Source: Azoarcus sp. DD4 (lineage in GTDB: Bacteria; Pseudomonadota; Gammaproteobacteria; Burkholderiales; Rhodocyclaceae). Taken from it: a stretch of 64,000 nt of DNA. Location of the stretch: positions 2,356,001 through 2,420,000 of the forward strand of contig NZ_CP022958.1 of the NCBI RefSeq assembly GCF_006496635.1. Reading direction: 5' to 3'. The notes under the pieces were generated by a model that was not told the DNA's origin, searched no databases, and saw nothing but the letters and a program-made list of their open reading frames with translations. How positions within the stretch are numbered: the first letter of the stretch is position 1; each line of letters starts with the position of its first letter. Below are positions 57,621 through 64,000 of the stretch, piece by piece. A program made the translations under genes and the position numbers.

Positions 57621-59183
57621 TCAACCCGCCTGACGGCTGGTCGCGAGCTGCTCTGGCTGCCGCCCGAGCGCGGGCGACGGGGCCCGGGCCCGGCCCTGCC
57701 GACGGCGGAAGCTGGCGCGCAGCCGCTTCCAGCCGAGCACCACCGAGGTCAGCGACATGACCAGGCCGAAGCCGATCCAGACGATCATCCAGCCGTCCCA
57801 CAGCGGGCGTGCGTACAGCCAGCCGAAGTCCCAGTGATGCAGCGCCGAGAAGATCCAGCGGTAGGCGCGGCGGCTGTCGTCCTGGCGCAGCAGCAGGCGG
57901 CCTTCGCGCGGGTCGGCGTAGTAGCGGGTGTTGGCAGCATCGGCCAGTTCCACGCGCACCACCGGCAGCGGCCGGTCGCTGGCGGCGCGGCCGTGGCGCG
58001 GGTAATAGTAGCTGTCGTACTCGGTCTGCAGGGTCTGGCTGGCGATGGTCGCATCGCCGGCGGCACGTAGTACCGCGGCGCGTACGGTGTCCGCCGCAAA
58101 GGCGGGGGCGGCTACCGGCAGGGCCTGCAACTTGCCCTCGGCATTGACCGCAAGCAGCGTGGCCTCGCGGCCCAGCCGCTGCCAGCGCAGCTCCACGGTG
58201 TCGGCCGGCACCGCCGCGCTGAGTCCTGGCTGCCATTGCAGCATCACCGCGGGAACCTCCTTGCCGATGAAGCGCCCGAGCTCGCCGCGATTGGCGTTGG
58301 CCGGCGAGAACAGCTGCCACGGGTTGTTGTTGAAGAAGCCGCTGCCTATCCACAGCAGCGCGACGATGCCGCCGATGAGGCCGCTCCAGAAATGCCAGCT
58401 GAACCAGAACGCGCGGTAGGGGTGGGCGCGTCCGCCGCTGTATTGCGGCTGGCGGCCGAAGCCCGGGCGCCAGCGCAGCCAGCCCACGATCAGGCCGGTG
58501 AGCGTCGCCACCACGGTGAAGCCGGACACCCACAGCAGCACGTCGCGGCGGGCCTCGCCCCAGCCCACCGAGTCGAGCGGGCGGAACAGGTGCAGCCAGT
58601 TGCCCGCCCAGAACAGGCCGCGGTCCAGTGCGTCCGCAACGCGTACGACTTCGCCGGTGCGCGCCGACAGCGTGATCTGCGTGCCGCGCCCGTCATTGAC
58701 AGCGACGCGATGGAAGGGGCGCAGGGCTTCGAGATTGCGCACCGTGGCGTCATGGGTGAAGGTTTCCAGATGGGCCACCGCGGCGTGGGGATCGCCGAGC
58801 CAGGCGCGGGTGAGCGCCACCGCACGGGTGGCATCGGCCTGGCGCGCGCTGCCATCCAGCGCCGAGATCAGGTGGCGCTCGCCCTGCACGTCTTCCACCA
58901 GCCACAGCGGTTCGTCCAGCTGGCGCAGCAGGCGGGCAGAGGCGATGCGCTGCGGTGCGGCTTCATCACCGGCGCCCCAGCGCCCGGTCCACGCGCTGCC
59001 CAGCGGCAACCAGTCGGCCTGCGGGGCCAGCAGTTCGCCGTGGGCGAGCTGATCGTCGCGGCTCTGGACGGTGTTGGGTGCATAGACGATGACCAGGCCG
59101 GAGGCGAACCACAGCAGCATCAGCAGTGCGAGCGCCACGCCGAGCCAGCGGTGGGTGAAGAAAAGTAGGCGTTTGACCTGCAT
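57621..59183 (-). CDS. PepSY-domain membrane protein (PepSY-associated TM family)
   Basis: 520 aa from ATG 59183. N-terminal span RLLFFTHRWLGVALALLMLLWFASGLVIVY, a periplasmic PepSY portion (RAWLGDPHAAVAHLETF), later spans (VLLWVSGFTVVATLTGLIVGWLRW, FWSGLIGGIVALLWIGSGFF) and a last span WIGFGLVMSLTSVVLGWKRL. This family accompanies TonB receptors and is thought to pass electrons for iron release or other reductive steps. Same strand as the large TonB receptor at 60030-62798, with the rhodanese gene on the other strand between them. Confidence 0.85.
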   Translation of the reverse strand: MQVKRLLFFTHRWLGVALALLMLLWFASGLVIVYAPNTVQSRDDQLAHGELLAPQADWLPLGSAWTGRWGAGDEAAPQRIASARLLRQLDEPLWLVEDVQGERHLISALDGSARQADATRAVALTRAWLGDPHAAVAHLETFTHDATVRNLEALRPFHRVAVNDGRGTQITLSARTGEVVRVADALDRGLFWAGNWLHLFRPLDSVGWGEARRDVLLWVSGFTVVATLTGLIVGWLRWRPGFGRQPQYSGGRAHPYRAFWFSWHFWSGLIGGIVALLWIGSGFFNNNPWQLFSPANANRGELGRFIGKEVPAVMLQWQPGLSAAVPADTVELRWQRLGREATLLAVNAEGKLQALPVAAPAFAADTVRAAVLRAAGDATIASQTLQTEYDSYYYPRHGRAASDRPLPVVRVELADAANTRYYADPREGRLLLRQDDSRRAYRWIFSALHHWDFGWLYARPLWDGWMIVWIGFGLVMSLTSVVLGWKRLRASFRRRQGRARAPSPALGRQPEQLATSRQAG

Positions 59184-59513
59184 CGACGGTTCTCCATGAC
59201 TTTCGGGTTCTCGGGCGGCAGTGCGGGCTGGCGCGGTGACTGCGCCAGCCGGTTCCGTGTGCCGTGGTGGCAGCCCGCCATTGCAAGAAGAAGGCCATTC
59301 CGGATGCCCTTGCTGGGCAAGGGGTTTTGGTGCGCTGCTTGCCGAAAACCGTTGATTGCGCAGCAGAAGCGCTGCCACCACTGCTCCGGAACAAGCAGCG
59401 GCGGGCGGTGCTGCCGGACCAATCCTGCGCGCAGGCAGGATGTTTCCGTTGGCATGCGGCCTGCTATTTCCGCCTGTCCATTTGGGCAGCATCCTTTACG
59501 AGGTCGAACAAAC
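59184..59513. other. Divergent intergenic region
   Basis: 330 bases between the PepSY gene and the rhodanese gene, expected to carry both promoters. No clear boxes. I looked for a cobalamin riboswitch and saw none. Confidence 0.4.
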
Positions 59514-59990
59514 ATGAAGTCGAAAATCACCATGCTCGCGCTGGCGCTCGCCGTCGCGTCCCCGTTGGCGTTCGCACAGAACGCGGCTCCGGCCGCCGCC
59601 GGAACGCCCGCCGCCGCATGGAAATACAAGTCGCCCAAACTCGATCGCGCGGCGATCGACAAGCTGCTGCACACGCCGGACAAGGTGGTGTTCATCGACG
59701 TCCGCCAGCCGGACGAAGTCAGCAAGATCGGAGGCTTTCCGGTCTATCTCAGCATCCAGGCCGGCGACCTGGAGAAGCAGCTCGCCTACATCCCGCGCGA
59801 ACGCCGGGTGGTGACGCTTTCCAACCACGCCGGACGTGCAGGCGCCGCGGCCGACCTGCTTGCGAGCAAGGGCTTCAAGGTGGCCGGTGCGGTCGGGGTG
59901 CAGAACTACGAGGAGGAGGGCGGTGCGCTGACGAAGATCGCACCGCGCGTAAACAGGGAAGCGGCGGGCGCCGAAGCAGCCCGCCGCTGA
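59514..59990 (+). CDS. Exported rhodanese-like protein without catalytic cysteine
   Basis: 158 aa. Signal peptide MLALALAVASPLAFA. Rhodanese fold with VVFIDVRQPDEVSKIGGFP and, at the active loop, VVTLSNHAGRAGAAADLL: Ser-Asn where Cys is expected, so it cannot form a persulfide. No cysteine is found anywhere in the protein. Likely a periplasmic binding or scaffold protein. Adjacent to the PepSY and TonB genes. Confidence 0.85.
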   Translation: MKSKITMLALALAVASPLAFAQNAAPAAAGTPAAAWKYKSPKLDRAAIDKLLHTPDKVVFIDVRQPDEVSKIGGFPVYLSIQAGDLEKQLAYIPRERRVVTLSNHAGRAGAAADLLASKGFKVAGAVGVQNYEEEGGALTKIAPRVNREAAGAEAARR

Positions 59991-59998
59991 AGGGGAAA

Positions 59999-60020
59999 GC
60001 AGCCCGCCGAGGCGGGCTGC
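59999..60020. terminator. Hairpin between convergent rhodanese and TonB receptor genes
   Basis: GCAGCCCGCC / GGCGGGCTGC, 10 bp with a 2-base loop, lies 9 bases from each stop codon. No long T tract on either side; likely a shared terminator. Confidence 0.65.
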
Positions 60021-60029
60021 ATGGCGCAC

Positions 60030-62798
60030 TTACAGCTTGCCGCTGAAGACGATGCCGACCCAACGCGGGGGTGCCGGAACATAGGTGTTCCACGTCTTCG
60101 CCAGCGGAGTGTCGTCGTCGAACAGGTTCTTCACCAGCAGCGTCACGTCGTAGCTCTTGTCGCGCCGGCCGAGGCCGATCGAGAAGTCGGTGGTGCTGTG
60201 GGCACCGATCCAGCCGTAGCTCGACAGCGTGTTGTCGGAGTTGAACTTGCTGGTATAGAAGGTGTTGAAGCTGGTGTGGAACTCCTTGTCGCCCAGGACC
60301 GGGCGGCGGTATTCCGCGCCGACGCTGAAGGTGAACTTGGCCGCGCCCGGCAGGTTTTCGCCGCTCAGGTCGACATACGGCGCCGCGATGTTATTGACTT
60401 CCGCCGCCTTGCCCGCATTCGGAAAGGACTTGTACACCGCGTCGTTGTAGGCGCCGGAGAAGCGCAGTGTGGTGTAGCGGATGCCCGAGTAGGTCGCATC
60501 GATCTCCACCCCGTTCACCCGCACCTTGGGCACGTTGCCGGTGGCGCTGGTGTAGTAGGTGGTGCCGTCGTTGTTCAGCGTGGTGGTGTATTCGTCATAC
60601 ACCTGCACCGCCTGCTGGTAGTCGCGGATGTTGGTACGGAAGACGTTGGCGTTCAGTACCAGCGTGTTGTCCAGCAGCGACGACTTGAAGCCGAGTTCGA
60701 ACGAGGTCGTCCGTTCCGGCTTGACCGGGTTCGAGTAGCCGTTGGTGACCTGCGCGACGCCCGCCTTCTCGCCGTACTGGGCCGAGAAATAGGTGGTGAG
60801 GTTGTCGTTCACCTTGTAGCTCGGCGAGAACAGCAGCGTCGGCTGCGTTTCGCGGAAACCCTGGGCCTTGGTCTCGGCCCACAACACGCCGATGTTGCTG
60901 CGGCGGATCGCCTTGGCCGCAGCCACCTGGCGCTTTTGCGCCGCGGTCAGGCTGGCGTAGGCCTGGCCCGGTGTGGCGGTGATCGCGGTGCCGAAGTACT
61001 TGTTGGCAACGGAGTCGGCCACGCTAAGCTGGGCTGCGGAGTTTGTGCCGGTGAGTTCGCCACTGGTGTTGTTGGACGAGAAACCGCCCAACTGCACGCC
61101 GTTCACCGCCACCGGATTCAGTTCCGTGCCATAGCCGTTGTTGATGATCAGGCGGCTGCTGCGGTTGTCGCGGTCTTCGTGGGTGAAGCGCACGCCGGTG
61201 GTCACAGTCAGCGGCTCGCTCAGGTGCCAGTTGGCCTGGCCGAAGATCGCCGCGCTCTGTGTCTCGATTTTCTGCAGCGGCGACACTTGCAGTTCGTTCA
61301 ACGAGTTCTCCAGCAGGTAGCGGCCGTTGCCGTTGGCATCCAGCGTGCTGTATTGCGAGGCGTTCGCAAACCATGCGCCGGCGTCGCTGCCGAAGCCGGC
61401 GTTGGAGTCGTAGCGGTTGCTCGACTTCAGCAGCAGCAGGCCGGTCTGGTAATCGACGAAGCCTCCGAGTTCGGAGGTCAGGCGAAATTCCTGGCTGATC
61501 TGCTCGAACTTGTCGACATGGCCGCCACCCCGTTTGGTGATGTCGAAAGGTGTGCCCTCGTCGTTGCGCACCTGGAAGCGGAAGTCCTTGTAGGCGGTGA
61601 TTGAGGTCAGCGTGTGGCCGGCGACGCGCCAGTTCAGCTCGGCCGAGATGCCCTTGGTATCGGTATAGGTGGGCGTCTGGTGGTCCAGGTTCACCGTGTT
61701 GCCGCCGTAGAGGTAATCGCGCTGGTAGTCGTAGCTGGAGAGCTGGCGGAACCAGCGCCGAGCCAGGCGGGTGGATGCGTCGGTGTTGAGCGTATTCACG
61801 CTGCCGTCGGCGTAGCGGGTCGGCGTCGGCGTGTAGATGGTCTTGCCGTTGAAGGCTTCGCCAGTGGTCGGCGCCAGCTCGATGCTGAGGCGGGCATCGA
61901 AGTCGGCGCTCGGCGTCAGCAGGAACTGCACCCGGCCGGCGGCGCGGTCGTGGTTGCCGAAGGTGCTTTCCAGATAGCCCTTCTCCAGGTTCTTCACATA
62001 ACCCTGGCCGCGGTCGAACTGGAAGGCGCCGCGCCAGGCGAGCAGCTCATCCACCACCGCACCGCCGACGGCGCCGCGGGCGATGAAGCGCTGGTTTTCG
62101 CCGAAAGTCAGCGAGTAGTCCGCCTCCGGGTTGAAGCTCGGTCGCTTGTTGGTGATCTTGAGCACGCCGAGGTTGGCGTTCTTGCCGAACAGCGTGCCCT
62201 GCGGGCCGCGCAGTACTTCCACGGAATCGACGTCGAAGAGGTCGAAGCTGGACAGTGGGTTGTATGAGTAGGCGACGTTATCGACGTTGATGCCCACGCT
62301 CGGGTCCATCGCATCGGTCTGCGACTGCTTGCCCAGGCCGCGGATCGACAGGCTGCTGGTGCGGGCGTTACCCGGGTTCCAAGAGAAGTTGCCGACGCGC
62401 TTGGCGATGGCGTCGAGGTCCGACGCGCCTTCGCGTTCGAGTTCGGTGCCGGTCACCACCGCCACCGAGATCGGCACGTCCTGCAGGCGTTCCAGCCGGT
62501 GACGGCTGCGGACCACGACGGTGTCGAGCGCCTGCGGCGAGGTATCCGCCGCGGTTTCGGCGGCGGTGGCGGCGGGCGCTGCGGCGGTCCCACCCTGAGC
62601 GGCCGTCCTGGCGGCCAGTTCCTGCTGCAGGCGGGCAATTTCCGCCTGCAGTTCGGCGACCGAGCGCGTCTCGGCGGCGTACAGCGGCCCGCTGCCGGCA
62701 ATCGCCATGCCGGCGATCAGCGCGGCCAGCGGCGAAAGGCGGAATTGGCGGAGGTGGGGCAATTGCGCCGGAGGATGATTGCGCACGCGGATTGTCAT
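60030..62798 (-). CDS. TonB-dependent outer-membrane receptor with N-terminal coiled coil
   Basis: 922 aa from ATG 62798. After a signal peptide (LAALIAGMAIAGSGPLYAAE) comes VAELQAEIARLQQELAART, a coiled coil not usual in TonB receptors, then the TonB box-like DTVVVRSRH, the plug (VPISVAVVTGTELEREGASDLDAIAKRVGNFSWN, VEVLRGPQGTLFGKNANLGVLKITNKRP) and the barrel ending WVGIVFSGKL. The plug pattern resembles receptors for complex organic substrates. The next gene across the gap is a DUF1549 protein, so receptor and substrate processing may go together. Confidence 0.9.
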   Translation of the reverse strand: MTIRVRNHPPAQLPHLRQFRLSPLAALIAGMAIAGSGPLYAAETRSVAELQAEIARLQQELAARTAAQGGTAAAPAATAAETAADTSPQALDTVVVRSRHRLERLQDVPISVAVVTGTELEREGASDLDAIAKRVGNFSWNPGNARTSSLSIRGLGKQSQTDAMDPSVGINVDNVAYSYNPLSSFDLFDVDSVEVLRGPQGTLFGKNANLGVLKITNKRPSFNPEADYSLTFGENQRFIARGAVGGAVVDELLAWRGAFQFDRGQGYVKNLEKGYLESTFGNHDRAAGRVQFLLTPSADFDARLSIELAPTTGEAFNGKTIYTPTPTRYADGSVNTLNTDASTRLARRWFRQLSSYDYQRDYLYGGNTVNLDHQTPTYTDTKGISAELNWRVAGHTLTSITAYKDFRFQVRNDEGTPFDITKRGGGHVDKFEQISQEFRLTSELGGFVDYQTGLLLLKSSNRYDSNAGFGSDAGAWFANASQYSTLDANGNGRYLLENSLNELQVSPLQKIETQSAAIFGQANWHLSEPLTVTTGVRFTHEDRDNRSSRLIINNGYGTELNPVAVNGVQLGGFSSNNTSGELTGTNSAAQLSVADSVANKYFGTAITATPGQAYASLTAAQKRQVAAAKAIRRSNIGVLWAETKAQGFRETQPTLLFSPSYKVNDNLTTYFSAQYGEKAGVAQVTNGYSNPVKPERTTSFELGFKSSLLDNTLVLNANVFRTNIRDYQQAVQVYDEYTTTLNNDGTTYYTSATGNVPKVRVNGVEIDATYSGIRYTTLRFSGAYNDAVYKSFPNAGKAAEVNNIAAPYVDLSGENLPGAAKFTFSVGAEYRRPVLGDKEFHTSFNTFYTSKFNSDNTLSSYGWIGAHSTTDFSIGLGRRDKSYDVTLLVKNLFDDDTPLAKTWNTYVPAPPRWVGIVFSGKL

Positions 62799-63438
62799 GA
62801 GGATTCTTCTCCCTGGTTGAAAAGCTGCAGACACAGGGCGCCAATTCAGCAATCGCTATGCCAATCGATATAGGGATTTGCGCGTTGCTAATTCCCGTCC
62901 GAGAAATACCGGGTTTGGCATTTCATTCAGGCGTTTACGTATCGAATCCGAAATACGGGGCGGCGGTGGGCGCATGCGCCGGATGGCGCCCGCGCCGATG
63001 ATGCTGCGGCGCATGCAGCAGATGGCTGCCCGCGCTGTTGGCTGCACAGCACCGGAGCCATGCGGCCGCCGGCAGGGAGGCTGCTGAAAAACAAGCACTT
63101 GCAGGTCGCGGGTGCTGGAAATTCATCACTCCGCCACCCGCTGGAACGGGCAATTGCTCTGCATTGACCGGGTAATAAGGTTTCTTGCCCGGAAAATATG
63201 AAATGCAATCAGGTGCTTGTTGATGTAGGAGAGCGGCTGAATTGCCTCCGGATCCGAAACCGCTTCATTTGGCACGCTTGCTGCTCAATGGTCGCCGATG
63301 CCGCCCGGGTCGTCCGGGCTGTAGCAGTCCGATTACTTTGTTGTTTTCAATATTGGGTGAGTGGTCAGCCGCGAGCGGATTTCAATTACCGCAGCCTGTT
63401 GCGGCTATTCGTGTGAATCGGTGTCTTGGGAAAAAACG
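62799..63438. other. Divergent intergenic region
   Basis: 640 bases between the TonB receptor and the DUF1549 gene. Moderately AT-rich at both ends (promoters expected); small open frames inside (for example 63198-63416) lack family features. No RNA gene or repeat recognised. Confidence 0.45.
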
Positions 63439-64000
63439 ATGAGAAAAGTCCTTTATGTCGCGGTGCTGTCGTGCTTTGCGGTCACGCTGCCCGCCGGTGC
63501 GGAAGACAAGCCGGAAGCACCGGCGACCAGCGCGCGTGCGCAGCGCGCACAGCAGTGGTCGCCTTACAAGCAGGTGGAGCAGCCGGCGGTGCCTAGCGTC
63601 AAGGAGGCGCGCTGGGCGCGTACCCCGGTCGACCGCTTCGTGCTTGCCAAGCTGGAAGCAGCGGGCATCAAGCCTTCGGGCGATACCGACCGCGCGACCT
63701 TCATCCGCCGCGCCACGCTGGACGTGTGGGGCGTCATCCCGACGCCGGACGAGGTGGCCGCCTTCGTCAACGACAAATCGCCCGATGCCTACGAAAAGCT
63801 GGTCGACCGCCTGCTGGCTTCGCCGCGCTACGGCGAGCGTCAGGCGCGCCGCTGGCTGGACCTGGCCCGCTACGCCGACAGCGCCGGTTTCACCAACGAC
63901 GAGACCCGCGCCAACATGTGGCGCTACCGTGACTACGTGATCAAGGCCTTCAACGAGGACAAGCCCTACAACACCTTCATCCGCGAGCAGATCGCCGGCG
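63439..64000 (+). CDS. DUF1549 (PSCyt2) domain protein, cut by window end
   Basis: Open from ATG 63439 through the last base (187 codons visible). Signal peptide VLYVAVLSCFAVTLPAGAE, then RTPVDRFVLAKLEAAGIKPSGDTDRATFIRRATLDVWGVIPTPDEVAAF and RYGERQARRWLDLARYADSAGF, the hallmark of DUF1549. In planctomycetes such proteins continue with DUF1553 and often a cytochrome c domain; in proteobacteria they are rare. Function unknown, though co-occurrence with sulfatases and large TonB receptors has suggested breakdown of complex organics. The C-terminal part lies outside the window. Confidence 0.87.
   Translation, partial: MRKVLYVAVLSCFAVTLPAGAEDKPEAPATSARAQRAQQWSPYKQVEQPAVPSVKEARWARTPVDRFVLAKLEAAGIKPSGDTDRATFIRRATLDVWGVIPTPDEVAAFVNDKSPDAYEKLVDRLLASPRYGERQARRWLDLARYADSAGFTNDETRANMWRYRDYVIKAFNEDKPYNTFIREQIAG

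Noticed and set aside
59184..59513. Cobalamin riboswitch before the PepSY or rhodanese gene, given the TonB receptor and cobalamin genes in the window
   Set aside because: I could not find the conserved B12-box or the paired elements on either strand.

Overview
The window looks like a chromosomal segment of a high-GC betaproteobacterium, most likely in or near the Rhodocyclales (Azoarcus/Thauera relatives). This rests on gene content (three Bug-type binding proteins beside a TctAB transporter, CIRCE-controlled groSL, PepSY and TonB proteins) and on a REP-like palindrome of a type I associate with those genomes; it is inference, not a database result. I found no rRNA, tRNA, CRISPR array or clear insertion sequence.

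Layout. (1) 1-6.1 kb: the end of a copper membrane monooxygenase operon (the AmoB/PmoB-type subunit is cut by the window edge), then a membrane-anchored periplasmic protein, a lipoprotein esterase, an EthD-like protein, CopC, a CopD-cytochrome c-redoxin fusion and a small His-rich exported protein. (2) 6.4-11.1 kb: a probable metal (copper) acquisition set of DUF2946 protein, TonB-dependent receptor, BNR-repeat protein with a CECC motif, and exported thioredoxin-like protein. (3) 11.6-16.3 kb: an acyl-CoA/cobalamin gene group in which several members look damaged: a metallo-beta-lactamase gene shifted by a 7-bp tandem duplication, a cobalamin adenosyltransferase running into a BtuF-like remnant, and an acrylyl-CoA reductase missing its middle. 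(4) 16.3-20.1 kb: a repeat-bearing intergenic stretch, a small membrane protein and a molybdopterin oxidoreductase.

(5) 20.4-37.5 kb: a long co-directional catabolic cluster: TctB/TctA, a PaaK-like CoA ligase, a GrdB-related dithiol protein, two enoyl-CoA hydratases, three Bug binding proteins, an SsuD/SfnG-like flavin monooxygenase, a class II aldolase, a PanE-like reductase, an NDP-forming acyl-CoA synthetase, a thiol dioxygenase (probably acting on 3-mercaptopropionate) and a four-domain rhodanese. The thiol dioxygenase, flavin monooxygenase and rhodanese suggest that the substrate is an organosulfur carboxylate. (6) 37.5-45.9 kb: sulfur handling continues with DoxX, LysR, a periplasmic SseA-type sulfurtransferase and a YeeE/YedE sulfur transporter, leading to a Family 2A encapsulin (SrpI type) whose gene overlaps that of a cysteine desulfurase with a long low-complexity N-terminal extension, the expected cargo, followed by a rhodanese-fold protein lacking the catalytic cysteine. 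I regard this nanocompartment locus, set among organosulfur catabolism genes, as the most exciting system in the window.

(7) 45.9-64 kb: an unknown two-TM protein, groSL with a CIRCE operator, a lectin-like exported protein, periplasmic sulfate-binding protein, AraC regulator, an amidase that has lost its Ser-Ser signature, an arsR-arsD-arsA set with a divergent DUF2703 gene, a PepSY membrane protein, a cysteine-less rhodanese, a large TonB-dependent receptor and the start of a DUF1549 protein.

Two themes recur. One is copper and sulfur chemistry. The other is genes with clean internal losses (acrylyl-CoA reductase, amidase, adenosyltransferase/BtuF), which could be real decay or assembly artefacts and should be checked against reads.
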